Shown here in pieces: positions 16,233-25,247 of a stretch of DNA of 57,312 bases. Within the stretch, counting starts at the first letter, position 1, and each line of letters opens with the position of its first letter. This stretch comes from Bacteroidales bacterium (GTDB lineage: Bacteria > Bacteroidota > Bacteroidia > Bacteroidales > UBA932): assembly GCA_015060325.1 (NCBI GenBank), contig SUYQ01000017.1:1-57312 (forward strand), in the 5' to 3' direction. Both the position numbers and the translations under genes were made by a program. Below the pieces are notes generated by a model that did not search any database, was not told the DNA's origin, and worked only from the letters and a program-made list of their open reading frames with translations.

Positions 16233-17879
16233 ATGAATTTACGCTTTTTTCTTGCATTGGTATTGGGGCTGCTGATGACGGCATGCGGTCCGGAAGTGGA
16301 ACCGGATCATAATGATACGGGGTCTCCTGAAACAGAAAATCCGGTCGATCCGGAAAAACCTGAGGATCCGGGTAGTCAGGATCCTGAGCCGGAGCCAAAA
16401 CCGGAGCCGGAGCCTGTAGAATCATATTATGTAGAGGTGGCCGAGAACTTCAGCGACTGGACAGGAGACTACCTCATCACATACACTACAAGCAGTACCG
16501 TATCCGTATTCGACTCGTTCAGCGATACCAGCAAGGGAGCCTCTGAGACCGATCTCATATCCCATCTGACTGCTGAAGGTATCCATTCTGACTATGGAGA
16601 CCCGTACAAGGCAGTGGTCAGCAAGGTTGGCGAAGGATACAGCGTATATCTGACAGGAGTCGGCTATCTTGGAATGACCGCAAGCAAGAACTCGGTTTCG
16701 AAAACCGACAGTGCGCCTACCGCATCTACCGACGAATATCTCTGGACATTCTCATACAAGAGTGGCGGAAGCGTATGGATGTCAAACGTAGGTCATAGCG
16801 GATACCGGCTTCAGTGGAATAACAGCGCATCATGCTTCAGATGCTACAACGGCAGTCAGGAAGAACTCACCCTTTATCGCAGAGGCACATCGACAGGCGG
16901 CGCCACACCGTCACCGGATCCTGATCCGGACACCCCTGTAACTCCTGACCCGGAACCTGACCCAAATCCCGATCCGGAACCAGAACCTGATCCTGACCCT
17001 GACCAGCCGGGCGACATTCCGACCCCTGTCCCAGGACAGAGCGGGAAATACGGATGGTACGAACTTCCGGTAATCGACTATTCATCTTCTGGAAGCTATC
17101 TGATTGACAATAACGACAAGAACCTTTATTACGCCCACCACATGTGTGCAGGAAACGAGAAAGGTCCTGGCGGCAAGAAAGCAAGAAACTACACTGTCTG
17201 CTATAGCGCAGAACATCATTGCCCGGTATGGGTTGCAGCACCTAGGCACAAGATGTATCAGAGCGGAGCCAGCAGGACCGATGCATACGGAAAAGATCCT
17301 GCCATACCGTCAAACATCCAATACAGTTCAAAGAGTACAGGCGGCGGATGCAACAAGGGACACATGCTCGGATCGGCAGAAAGGCTGTCATCCACAGCCA
17401 CAAACAAGCAGGTATTCTACTACACCAATATAGCGCCGCAGTATTCCGACACGTTCAACACCGGAGGCGGTGGATGGAACATCCTCGAGGACTGGGTGGA
17501 TACCCAGGTATGTTCAGATACGCTGTATGTAGTCATCGGAACATATTTCGAGACCTATACCGACAAGCGCGGCAATACGGATTCGCCTAAGACGATCAGT
17601 TTCGGAGGCAGAAGCGACGTGACACGTCCGTCCATGTTCTATTATGTACTCCTGAGAACAAAGAGCGGAAGCAGCGGAAAGCCGCTGTCGCAGTGCAGTA
17701 CCTCAGAGATAAAATGCGCGGCTTTCGTACGAAGCCACAAGACTCCGAAGAAGACCGCAGTGAGCTCGATGGACATGATGTCTGTAAGCGATCTGGAAAA
17801 AATCACCGGTTTCACATACTTCCCGAACGTGCCGCAGGCACCGAAGAACAGCTATAAAGCCTCCGACTGGGGACTATAA
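16233..17879 (+). CDS. Secreted NUC-type DNA/RNA non-specific endonuclease lipoprotein
   Basis: A 548-residue lipoprotein (start MNLRFFLALV, lipobox LMTA before Cys18). The mature protein begins with a Pro/Glu/Asp-rich tether, then a globular domain (about 65-215) with no recognised family, a second long acidic Pro-rich linker (about 225-265), and a C-terminal NUC domain. The NUC active site is seen as GGCNKGHMLG (catalytic His377; the usual D-R-G-H is N-K-G-H), then YTNIAPQ, an Asn about 30 residues on and WNILEDWV (Trp415, Glu419). Such enzymes cut DNA and RNA with Mg2+ for nutrient scavenging or attack on foreign DNA. The tether suggests display away from the cell surface. It is monocistronic. 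Confidence 0.88.
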   Translation: MNLRFFLALVLGLLMTACGPEVEPDHNDTGSPETENPVDPEKPEDPGSQDPEPEPKPEPEPVESYYVEVAENFSDWTGDYLITYTTSSTVSVFDSFSDTSKGASETDLISHLTAEGIHSDYGDPYKAVVSKVGEGYSVYLTGVGYLGMTASKNSVSKTDSAPTASTDEYLWTFSYKSGGSVWMSNVGHSGYRLQWNNSASCFRCYNGSQEELTLYRRGTSTGGATPSPDPDPDTPVTPDPEPDPNPDPEPEPDPDPDQPGDIPTPVPGQSGKYGWYELPVIDYSSSGSYLIDNNDKNLYYAHHMCAGNEKGPGGKKARNYTVCYSAEHHCPVWVAAPRHKMYQSGASRTDAYGKDPAIPSNIQYSSKSTGGGCNKGHMLGSAERLSSTATNKQVFYYTNIAPQYSDTFNTGGGGWNILEDWVDTQVCSDTLYVVIGTYFETYTDKRGNTDSPKTISFGGRSDVTRPSMFYYVLLRTKSGSSGKPLSQCSTSEIKCAAFVRSHKTPKKTAVSSMDMMSVSDLEKITGFTYFPNVPQAPKNSYKASDWGL

Positions 17880-18229
17880 TTCCAGCAGGGCCAACTCGTC
17901 GTCAAAGAATTGCATGATTTTTTGACGTCAGTTAGCAAAACGGACAATATTACACGAAAAAGTAAGCACGACGTCAAAAAATAGCCCATTTTATTGACGA
18001 CGACTAAACAAAAAGGATAACACTAAAATTTGAGCGAAGCGATAGTAAGTCCTTTCCCCGAGGGTCGCGACCGGTAAGCAAATAGTCCAGTGGACTTTTG
18101 CAGGGAGCAGCACGAAGTGATGGTAGGATTTAGGATAGGGGTAACGTGGACATATTTTTCATATTTCTGCACCGCCTGGATCAAGGAAAGAGAAGCACAG
18201 ACAACAAGATAACAGATAACTCTAAAAAT
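17880..18229. other. Intergenic region with nested GACGTC inverted repeats
   Basis: No gene seen. TTTTTTGACGTC (17918-17929) and its exact complement (17970-17981) form a 12-bp inverted repeat with a 40-nt spacer. An outer pair GTCGTCAA (17898-17905) and TTGACGAC (about 17995-18002) surrounds it. The motif family also appears at 8836-8960. The unit follows the nuclease gene directly. The rest (18010-18140) contains GC-rich short repeats of no clear type. Confidence 0.5.
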
Positions 18230-18805
18230 ATGAAAGGAACGTATATATTTCTAGCTGACGGCTTCGAGATTTCAGAAGCCCTCACAACAGTGAACATGCT
18301 CCGCAGAGGAGGCATCAACGTAAAGACCGTATCGATCTACGACGACAGGATCGTGACCAGCTCAAACCGCATACCTGTGGTTGCAGACATGGCATTCGGC
18401 GAATTCAGGGCATCGACCTCATTCGGTCCATGCCTTCCGTCCGACGTGATGATCTTCCCTGGCGGAATGCCGGGTTCTGCAAACCTGGCGGCATTCAAGA
18501 AGCTGATGGACATCATGGTGCAGCACTATGAGGAAGGCGGTACTGTAGCAGCCATATGCGCAGCCCCAAGCGTAGTCCTGACCCTTCTTCCGAACATCGA
18601 GGACAAGAAGATGACATGCTATGACGGCTTCGAGCAGGCTCTGGCAGACAAGGGAGCGGAATATGTTAAGGAAGGCGTTGTTGTGGACGGAAACATGATC
18701 ACAGGACGCGGACCGGGCTGGGCTCAGGATTTCGGTCTCACTATTCTGGCTCACGTAAAAGGACAGGAAGTCGCTGACAAGGTCAAGGCCGGACTGATGC
18801 TTTAG
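18230..18805 (+). CDS. DJ-1/PfpI family protein (YajL/ThiJ type)
   Basis: A 191-residue cytosolic protein of the DJ-1 superfamily. The ATG at 18230 gives the canonical start MKGTYIFLADGFEISEA with the conserved Glu near 13-16; the upstream ATG adds a non-homologous extension. The nucleophile elbow AAICAAPSVVL places the reactive Cys at 110, and MIFPGGMPGSANL is the usual glycine-rich turn. Proposed roles in the family are protein/nucleotide deglycation, chaperone or oxidative stress response; which applies here is unknown. It is followed 42 nt later by an SDR gene on the same strand. Confidence 0.9.
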   Translation: MKGTYIFLADGFEISEALTTVNMLRRGGINVKTVSIYDDRIVTSSNRIPVVADMAFGEFRASTSFGPCLPSDVMIFPGGMPGSANLAAFKKLMDIMVQHYEEGGTVAAICAAPSVVLTLLPNIEDKKMTCYDGFEQALADKGAEYVKEGVVVDGNMITGRGPGWAQDFGLTILAHVKGQEVADKVKAGLML

Positions 18806-18847
18806 ACCGGAACGCCACAAAGCAAGTGTAATAAAACCAGACATAAT

Positions 18848-19636
18848 ATGTTGAAATTCAAGGACAAGACCGTCCTCATCACAGGAGGCGGCACTGGCAT
18901 CGGTGAGGCCCTCGCCTACCAGTATGCCAAGAAAGGGACTAACGTCATCCTCACAGGAAGACGTCTGGAAGTGCTGGAGAAAGTGCAGAAGAAGTGTATC
19001 GGGATGGGAGTGAAGGCATGGTGCAAGACCGTTGACATGGAAAAGCCGGAATCGATCGACGAACTCGTAGCATGGATACATTCTGAAGGACATCTGATTG
19101 ACTTCATGCTCCTCAATGCCGGCATTTCGCAGAGAGCGCTCACTCTCGAAACTGACATCAGCGTAGACCGCAGACTGATGGAGGTGAACTATTTCGGAGG
19201 CATCTACCTTGTGAAATCCCTCAAGGACATGTTCTTAGAGAGAGGAGTCCACATCGCTGTAGTATCTTCAGTATCAGGAGTTTTCGGATTCCCGGTACGT
19301 TCTGCATACTGCGCGTCGAAGCATGCGATCCACGGTTTCTATGAAACCATCGCACTGGAATACCCGCAGATCAAGACCACAATCCTCATCCCAGGACGTA
19401 TCCATACGGATGTGTCGAAGAACGCCCTTGACGGCAACGGAAAGGCAACCGGCGTGATGGATCCCGGTCAGGCAAACGGATATGACGTGAACAAGTGCGC
19501 CCGCAAAGCGATCAGGGCGATTGCACGCTGCAAGCACGAGAAAGTGATCGGCGGATTCGACACCATCATGGTGCCGTTCTACAGGTACATCACCCCGTTG
19601 TTCCGTCTGATCGCACGAAATGTATCGGCAAGATGA
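18848..19636 (+). CDS. Short-chain dehydrogenase/reductase
   Basis: A 262-residue Rossmann-fold NAD(P)H oxidoreductase: cofactor motif TGGGTGIG (12-19) followed by GRR at 37-39 favouring NADPH, NAG (90-92), catalytic Ser in VSSVSG (about 140) and YCASK (Tyr154, Lys158). The C-terminal hydrophobic segment (VPFYRYITPLFRLIAR) and the overall pattern resemble the DHRS7-like, membrane-associated branch. Substrate unknown. Probably co-transcribed with the DJ-1 gene; converges on the permease gene with a 6-nt gap. Confidence 0.92.
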   Translation: MLKFKDKTVLITGGGTGIGEALAYQYAKKGTNVILTGRRLEVLEKVQKKCIGMGVKAWCKTVDMEKPESIDELVAWIHSEGHLIDFMLLNAGISQRALTLETDISVDRRLMEVNYFGGIYLVKSLKDMFLERGVHIAVVSSVSGVFGFPVRSAYCASKHAIHGFYETIALEYPQIKTTILIPGRIHTDVSKNALDGNGKATGVMDPGQANGYDVNKCARKAIRAIARCKHEKVIGGFDTIMVPFYRYITPLFRLIARNVSAR

Positions 19637-19642
19637 TGCAAT

Positions 19643-20434
19643 CTATTTACGGATGAACAATATGGCCATCAGCGGAAGCGCTATGATGGCCATTGTTGCG
19701 CTTATAGGGAGATATATCCCGAAATTCACGTAGTTGACCACCAGATAGGTAACGAGCAGAAGGCCGACTCCCATACAGCTGGAAATCAGGTAATGTCTGC
19801 GGATGTCGTTACTTTTGCAGAGGATGCGGCTTAGGTTAGGTACTCCCAATGAGATGAATCCTATAGGTCCGCATATAGACACCGAACTGGTAACAAGGAA
19901 CATTATCGCCAGAAGAAGGAGAGCCTTTTTCAGATTGGAAAGTTCGATCTCGCCGCTAAAATGCGCAGTGAGGGTCTTGGCTGCTTTGAACGCTACCAGA
20001 AGTCCTGCAGCAAAAAGAGAGAGTGAGAAAATCACATCCCATGTGGTCACGCCTTCCAGTTCAAAATTGGCTGCTCCCCAAAGGTAATACTGCTTGAGCA
20101 GATCGCCGTTTGGGGCGTTTGTAACAACGATGGTACCCAGAGAACCAATGAATGTGCCGAACAGGATGCCGAAGGTGATCAGGTTCTGGGTGCTGACACG
20201 AAGAGTCACAAAGAAACATACCAGCGTGCATATGAGCGTACATATGAAGCTGCCGACAGTCAGCGAACACCATCCGGTCATGGTGGCAGCTGCGGCTCCG
20301 AGACATGCCGCACTGCCAAGACCGAGGCTATAGACGTCACCCAGCTGGTTTCTCCAGAGGTACTGCATCTGGATGCCACCGACAGGCAGAGCTATCCCAG
20401 ATAATATAACATATAGAAGACTTAACATATTCAT
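19643..20434 (-). CDS. Short FecCD/BtuC-type ABC transporter permease
   Basis: An integral membrane protein of 263 residues with about eight hydrophobic segments, matching the BtuC/FecCD permease family (LSGIALPVGGIQMQYLWRNQ at the start, CGPIGFISLGVPNLSRIL near 185-202 that docks to the ATPase). Family members usually have about 330 residues; this one lacks the first one or two membrane segments, starting directly at the S-G-xx-L-xx-G-G-xQ motif. Its ATG shares one base with the stop of the B12 receptor gene (TGATG), and both lie behind a cobalamin riboswitch, so corrinoid uptake is the likely role. No ATPase or binding-protein gene is adjacent. Confidence 0.8.
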   Translation of the reverse strand: MNMLSLLYVILSGIALPVGGIQMQYLWRNQLGDVYSLGLGSAACLGAAAATMTGWCSLTVGSFICTLICTLVCFFVTLRVSTQNLITFGILFGTFIGSLGTIVVTNAPNGDLLKQYYLWGAANFELEGVTTWDVIFSLSLFAAGLLVAFKAAKTLTAHFSGEIELSNLKKALLLLAIMFLVTSSVSICGPIGFISLGVPNLSRILCKSNDIRRHYLISSCMGVGLLLVTYLVVNYVNFGIYLPISATMAIIALPLMAILFIRK

Positions 20435-22248
20435 CAGAATTTATATTCTATTCCTGCCAGGAAGTTCCTTCCCGGCATAGGATAGCCGCCGACCACTTCA
20501 TATCTGCAATCAAAGATATTTCTTGCTGATAGCCTGACTCCCAGGCTCCCCGCCCGGCCGAGCGCAAAAGCCTTTGCAAGAGTCACATCAAACGTATTCC
20601 AATCTGGCATTTCGCCATATCCGTCAGAACGTCCCGACCTAAGATGCCACAAAGGACTGAGCGACCAGCCTTTCCATGACAAGAGGCCGTTCAGCACCAT
20701 AGTATGCTTTGCAATGTATGGTACGGCGCTCCCATAGGAATAGCTGTCAGGAGTGACATCCTTGGCTGACTGCCATGTGTATTTCGCATCAAGAGAGAGA
20801 GTCCAGTCACCGGAACGGAAATCCGCACCCAAGACCACATCTGCGCCGAGGGCGCGTACGCGACCTATATTATATGGGAGCCATATATTGGGATCGGCTT
20901 CCGTCGGAGCCGATATTATCTTATCTTTCAACAAGTTGCAGAACCCGTCAAGTTTGGCGTTGATTGTCCATTTGGAAGAAAGTGTCCTGTTAAAATCCAG
21001 TCCTATATCCATCATCCATGCATCCTCGGGACGGAGATCGGGATTGCCATAGCCTGCATAATAGAGCTCATTGAACGTCGGAATCCTGTATGCCCTGCGT
21101 CCGAATGCGGTTATATCAAATCCCTTGAATATGGTATACTTCAAGTCCAGAGACGGCGAAAAGGCACCTCGCGAAAGAGCGTCCTGATCAAATGCACCCA
21201 GATATTCGAAAGCGACGTTGGCCGAGAAACGCTGAAAGCGGAATGACGAGGCCAATGCTCCCAGGACAGAAAAACGGGAAGCATCATAGCCGGTAGACTT
21301 CAGGCCATCCCACTGAAGATCGGCGGCCAGCGAAAGCCTGCACCAGTCAGTCAGTCGGAAATCATGAGCAGAATTGAGCTGAAGCTCAGTCTGTCCATAT
21401 CGGCTGTCACCCCATGAGCTGAAATACTGTATATCGTCATAGGATCCCTTTGCACTGAGTTTCAAAGTATAAAACCCGGACAATTTCTTGCTGAGCACAC
21501 CCTGGATGAAAGCGTTCCTATCCTTCTGCCTGTCCGTAGAAGGATAGGATGTCGAGCCTGGAGTTCCGCGGTCTGCATCACTGTAGTACGCCTTGACATG
21601 GAAGTCTCCACCTGTAATCGTGCCGAAAAGATCCATGCCTGCACGTATTTGTCTGAGGTCATTATTGGCCCTCCTGAGAGTATCAGCATACGGAAAATCA
21701 CCCTTGCTGAAAGAACCGGAAACATTTGCCGACAGCGACAGGCGCTCGTTCAGACGGAAATCAAGCCTGATTTTCGGCATATATGTACCGAAGGATCCTG
21801 CGTAGAACGAAGCGGATGCAGAAACGGGAGCCATGCCGAAGACTGGTCTTAAAGTATTGAACGACACGCTGTTCTGCGCATAGTCTATTACTGCGGAGCT
21901 GAAGTTTTCGATGCCCAATGCACCCAGGTCTGTCTGACCGGACTGAACATTTCCCACGCGCACGCCATCGACATAAATCGCGGTATGTGCACTGCCCATT
22001 CCCCTCAGACTCACAGTCTTGAGGCCAGCGGATCCTCCGTTGTCTCCGACCAGAAGCCCGGGACTGAGCTGAAGCGCATCTGAAATCGTGAATGAATTGC
22101 TGAATGACAAGGTATCCTTGCGTGAGACCACCACACCCCTGTCAGCCGTGACCGTCACTGCATGCAGTGAATCGGTGGCCGGGATCTCCATCCCGGCAGG
22201 CGAGCCTTCTGAAATCAGGCACGCCGAAAGAATCAAAGATAAAAACAT
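20434..22248 (-). CDS. btuB: TonB-dependent outer-membrane receptor, cobalamin type (BtuB-like)
   Basis: A 604-residue TonB-dependent transporter with a signal peptide, a plug domain (residues about 28-150: AVTVTADR TonB-box region, LSPGLLVGDNGG, VSLRGMGSAHTAIYVDGVRVG) and a beta-barrel ending in the aromatic residue pattern YKF. Barrel features such as FNELYYAGYGNPDLRPE are typical of BtuB-like receptors. It is smaller than SusC proteins and resembles BtuB in size. The riboswitch immediately upstream makes vitamin B12 or another corrinoid the predicted cargo. It is coupled by a one-base overlap to the permease. Confidence 0.92.
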   Translation of the reverse strand: MFLSLILSACLISEGSPAGMEIPATDSLHAVTVTADRGVVVSRKDTLSFSNSFTISDALQLSPGLLVGDNGGSAGLKTVSLRGMGSAHTAIYVDGVRVGNVQSGQTDLGALGIENFSSAVIDYAQNSVSFNTLRPVFGMAPVSASASFYAGSFGTYMPKIRLDFRLNERLSLSANVSGSFSKGDFPYADTLRRANNDLRQIRAGMDLFGTITGGDFHVKAYYSDADRGTPGSTSYPSTDRQKDRNAFIQGVLSKKLSGFYTLKLSAKGSYDDIQYFSSWGDSRYGQTELQLNSAHDFRLTDWCRLSLAADLQWDGLKSTGYDASRFSVLGALASSFRFQRFSANVAFEYLGAFDQDALSRGAFSPSLDLKYTIFKGFDITAFGRRAYRIPTFNELYYAGYGNPDLRPEDAWMMDIGLDFNRTLSSKWTINAKLDGFCNLLKDKIISAPTEADPNIWLPYNIGRVRALGADVVLGADFRSGDWTLSLDAKYTWQSAKDVTPDSYSYGSAVPYIAKHTMVLNGLLSWKGWSLSPLWHLRSGRSDGYGEMPDWNTFDVTLAKAFALGRAGSLGVRLSARNIFDCRYEVVGGYPMPGRNFLAGIEYKF

Positions 22249-22302
22249 TATGTTACGCCTTCACGGAAGCCTGCCCCCGGGCTCCACTTGTTTGACTTGA
22301 CT

Positions 22303-22520
22303 ATGGCAGGTCTTCGGACTCATCCCTACCTCCTCCGACCTTGTCATATGACCGGTCGGGCGCCTTGTCTTGCGACAAAGGCCTCAGAGGCCCCCTGCGC
22401 CTTCTCACAGCTGGTAGCTGCAATGGCATGATGCAGGAGCATTCAGGATTTACCGCTGCGGGCACAGTTCCGGTTTCCCACCGGATTCCCTTACTCCATA
22501 GCCCAATATTTATGGTCACC
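22303..22520 (-). ncRNA. Cobalamin riboswitch
   Basis: On the minus strand the leader contains the expected blocks in order: TATGGAGTAAGGGAATCCGG, GGTGGGAAACCGG, CTGTGCCCGCAGCGGTAA, a conserved GCTGTGAGAAGGCG, and at the 3' end GAGTCCGAAGACCTGCC. These are the B12-box and flanking pairing elements of the class. It ends about 55 nt before the receptor ATG. Binding of adenosylcobalamin is expected to switch off btuB and the permease. Confidence 0.95.
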
Positions 22521-22550
22521 TAAGCGCCTGTCCTCCAGCGCTTTGCCTAC

Positions 22551-22583
22551 CAACACGGTGGGGCAAAACTACCCACCGTGTTG
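22551..22583. repeat. Repeated stem-loop CAACACGGTGGG, copy 2
   Basis: Arms 22551-22562 and 22572-22583 with loop GCAAAACTA. The same arms occur at 8440-8472. Here it stands 20 nt past the LMW-PTP stop codon and before the riboswitch, so it may end the alr-PTP transcript. Confidence 0.7.
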
Positions 22584-22602
22584 ATGGTCAACATGCTGAG
22601 TA

Positions 22603-23094
22603 TCACTGATTTAGGTGACAAATGTATTCGAAAAGGTTCTGACAGCAGTCTTCAAGCAGGTCCAGAACGAGTCCGAATCCCTCGATTCCCATATAATATG
22701 GGTCAGGGATGTAGGACATCTTCCTTGCCTTGAGGAATTCAGCCATCCTGTGGATCTTGTCAGCAGCCTCAACCGAGGGAGCCAGCTCACGAAGATCCTC
22801 ATAGTTCTGGTCATCCATCGCTATGATCATGTCAAACTCCAGGAAATCCAGAGAAGACACCTGACGTGAACGATGCGTCAGACCAAATCCGCGGTACATG
22901 GCAGCATTGCGCATACGTCGGTCGGGAAGTTCTCCCCTATGACCGCCATAAGTACCGGCAGAATCCGCCTCTATCCTGTCTTCCATACCGTTCTCCCGAA
23001 CGATATGCTCGAATATGCCCTGCGCAGCCGGAGAACGGCATATATTCCCCAGGCACACGAAAAGGACTTTGTATTTGGAATTTACTTCTTTCAT
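22603..23094 (-). CDS. Low-molecular-weight protein-tyrosine phosphatase
   Basis: A 163-residue cytosolic phosphatase. The P-loop CLGNICRS starts at Cys14 (nucleophile) and the general acid is the Asp of DPYY near 131; length is normal. In bacteria such enzymes dephosphorylate tyrosine kinases that control capsule/exopolysaccharide export, or sugar-linked proteins; no kinase gene is nearby, so the partner is unknown. Its start overlaps the alr stop by 4 nt. Confidence 0.95.
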   Translation of the reverse strand: MKEVNSKYKVLFVCLGNICRSPAAQGIFEHIVRENGMEDRIEADSAGTYGGHRGELPDRRMRNAAMYRGFGLTHRSRQVSSLDFLEFDMIIAMDDQNYEDLRELAPSVEAADKIHRMAEFLKARKMSYIPDPYYMGIEGFGLVLDLLEDCCQNLFEYICHLNQ

Positions 23095-24200
23095 TTTACG
23101 ATGATGCGTTCTATACGGCGCGGAACTGATGTGAGGATTTCGTATGGGATGGTGCCAAGAATCTCGGCAAGTTCCGAAACTGTCGGAGACTCACCGAAGA
23201 TAGTTACGGTATCCCCTACCTTCACATCGACCCCTGTCACATCGAGCATGCACATATCCATGCAGATGTTTCCTATGGTCGGGACGCGGTGACCATTGAT
23301 CATGAATGATGCCTTGCCGCGGCTCAGATGGCGGTCTACCCCATCAGCATAGCCGACCGGAATAGTGGCTATCACTGTCCCTTCGGGAGCTATATGTCCA
23401 TGACGGCCATATCCGATGGTTCCGTCCTCTGGCTTCAATGTCTTAACCTGCAGCACCTTACACTTGAACGAAGCCACAGGATAGAGCTTATTTCCAGGTA
23501 TTGCACTGACTCCATAGATACCGATACCAAGACGTACCATATCGAACTGATATTGAGAGAAACGCTCGATTCCTGCCGAATTCAGTATATGGTATAGCGG
23601 CTTGTATCCCAAAGCAGAAGACAGTCTGTCTGCATTTGACTTGAAAAGTGAGATCTGCCCGAGAGTAAACTCGTCACATGAAGGTTCATCTGCGGCAGCA
23701 AGGTGGGAATAGACAGACTTGACACGGACGTAACTGCATGTACTCAGGAAATCCATCAGTTCCGGCAGTTCATCCGACATGAATCCAAGACGATGCATTC
23801 CTGTGTCAAGTTTGATATGAATAGGGAAATCATGCATTCCTCTTTTCTTCAGGACCTCACACAAGACTTTCAGGGAGTATATGTTAGGAATTCCCGGTTC
23901 AAGACCGTAATTGATTATCTGCTCGAACGAATCTGTGCCGGCGGTCAGTACCATGATCGGCGACTTGATGCCACCTTGACGCAGTTCCATACCCTCTACC
24001 GGATACGCGACCGCAAGATAGTCAGCTCCAGCATCTTCCATGACTGAGGCAAACTCGACAGCACCATGCCCATATGCATTGGCCTTGACCAGCACCAGAA
24101 GTTTGGTCGAATCCTTAAGTTTCGACCTGAAATATTTATAGTTTTCCAGACATCCGCCCAGATTGATCTCGAGTCTTGAAAAGTCTTCTTCCCTGAACAT
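23091..24200 (-). CDS. alr: Alanine racemase
   Basis: A PLP enzyme converting L-alanine to D-alanine for peptidoglycan. The 369 residues include the PLP lysine in VKANAYGHG (Lys39) and the second catalytic Tyr in GYGRHGHIAPEG (near 270). HIKLDTGMHRLG is the expected barrel motif. Two-domain length is normal. It is first in a two-gene unit with the phosphatase. Confidence 0.97.
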   Translation of the reverse strand: MFREEDFSRLEINLGGCLENYKYFRSKLKDSTKLLVLVKANAYGHGAVEFASVMEDAGADYLAVAYPVEGMELRQGGIKSPIMVLTAGTDSFEQIINYGLEPGIPNIYSLKVLCEVLKKRGMHDFPIHIKLDTGMHRLGFMSDELPELMDFLSTCSYVRVKSVYSHLAAADEPSCDEFTLGQISLFKSNADRLSSALGYKPLYHILNSAGIERFSQYQFDMVRLGIGIYGVSAIPGNKLYPVASFKCKVLQVKTLKPEDGTIGYGRHGHIAPEGTVIATIPVGYADGVDRHLSRGKASFMINGHRVPTIGNICMDMCMLDVTGVDVKVGDTVTIFGESPTVSELAEILGTIPYEILTSVPRRIERIIVK

Positions 24201-24516
24201 ATTGTTGTGTGTTGATAATTAGATTTCTCCACTCGCTTCGCTCGGTCGAAATGACAGAGGGTCCTGGTCGTAATCAGCTTGCCGCTTGAGCGACAGCGAA
24301 AGAAATGACAAAGTGCCCGGTCGAAATGACAGAGGATATAATGAACTGAGAAATCAGATGCAAAAATACTAAATTATCTGACATAAAATCGTATTTTTGC
24401 CGTTGGCTTGTTTTTTGCAGAATAATGCGGCCGCAATGACTGACCTTATTTCCTGCACACGACAGACAAAATGTCAGTCCGGCGCAATTTGATTTTAACC
24501 AATTAACAATTTTTAT
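24201..24516. promoter_or_regulatory. Divergent promoter region with dispersed repeat copy 3
   Basis: The dispersed repeat runs from 24221 to about 24345 (AGATTTCTCCACTCG, GCTCGGTCGAAATGACAG, CGCTTGAGCGACAGCGAAAG, then a second GGTCGAAATGACAG). Past it are possible -7 elements: TATTTTTG on the minus strand (24361-24368) for alr and TATTTTTG on the + strand (24392-24399) for the metallopeptidase. If right, the alr mRNA leader would contain the repeat. Confidence 0.5.
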
Positions 24517-25191
24517 ATGAACATTTGGATCATTATGATTCTCGTCATGGTTGTCAGCCTGCTTGTACAAGGCATGCTGCAGAGCCGTTTCGAGAAGTAT
24601 TCAAAGGTAGGACTTCCTAACGGGATGACAGGTGCAGAGGTGGCAGAAAAAATGCTTCGCGACCATGGTATCTATGACGTGAAGGTCGTTCCGACACGAG
24701 GAAGTCTCACAGACCATTTCAATCCTCAGACAAAGACAGTCGCACTCAGCGAATCTGTCTATTCAAGCAGAAGTGTTGCAGCTGCAGCTGTTGCTGCACA
24801 CGAATGCGGACATGCTGTACAGCATGCGACAGGTTATGCATTTATCCAGATGCGCTCAGCATTGGTTCCGGCCGTAAGCTTCGCATCGGGAATCGTACAG
24901 TGGGTTCTTTTGGCAGGAGTGATCTTCATGCAGACCATGCCGAGTCTTCTTTGGATCGGCATCGGGCTGTTCGCATTGACAACTTTGTTCAGCTTTGTGA
25001 CTCTCCCTGTGGAGATCAATGCAAGTGCAAGAGCTATTTCATGGCTTTCACGCGCTGGTATCACTGACGGACAGACACGTCCTATGGCAATCGACGCACT
25101 TAAATGGGCAGCATACACATATGTAGTTGCTGCTGTCGGTTCTCTTGCAACCCTGCTTTATTATATCGGACTTGCCAGAGGCAGAGACTAG
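24517..25191 (+). CDS. Membrane zinc metallopeptidase, YugP family
   Basis: A 224-residue membrane protein with a zinc site HECGH (His95, Glu96, His99) and the family hallmarks LPNGMTGAEVAEKML, DHFNPQTKTVALSE and LPVEINASARA. There is an N-terminal membrane segment (about 3-20) and three more in the C-terminal half. Known as neutral zinc metallopeptidase / YugP; the substrate is unknown. Monocistronic, followed by a strong terminator. Confidence 0.93.
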   Translation: MNIWIIMILVMVVSLLVQGMLQSRFEKYSKVGLPNGMTGAEVAEKMLRDHGIYDVKVVPTRGSLTDHFNPQTKTVALSESVYSSRSVAAAAVAAHECGHAVQHATGYAFIQMRSALVPAVSFASGIVQWVLLAGVIFMQTMPSLLWIGIGLFALTTLFSFVTLPVEINASARAISWLSRAGITDGQTRPMAIDALKWAAYTYVVAAVGSLATLLYYIGLARGRD

Positions 25192-25207
25192 ACAGACAAT
25201 ACTTATC

Positions 25208-25242
25208 AAAAAAGGCTGCTCGATGATCGAGCAGCCTTTTTT
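25208..25242. terminator. Bidirectional terminator
   Basis: 16-bp perfect arms (25208-25223, 25227-25242; GGCTGCTCGA core) with A-run on one side and T-run on the other, shared by two convergent genes. Confidence 0.93.
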
Positions 25243-25247
25243 TTGAT

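Noticed and set aside
22301..22519. Small protein-coding frame on the minus strand
   Set aside because: It coincides with the conserved blocks of the cobalamin riboswitch and reads as non-protein sequence.
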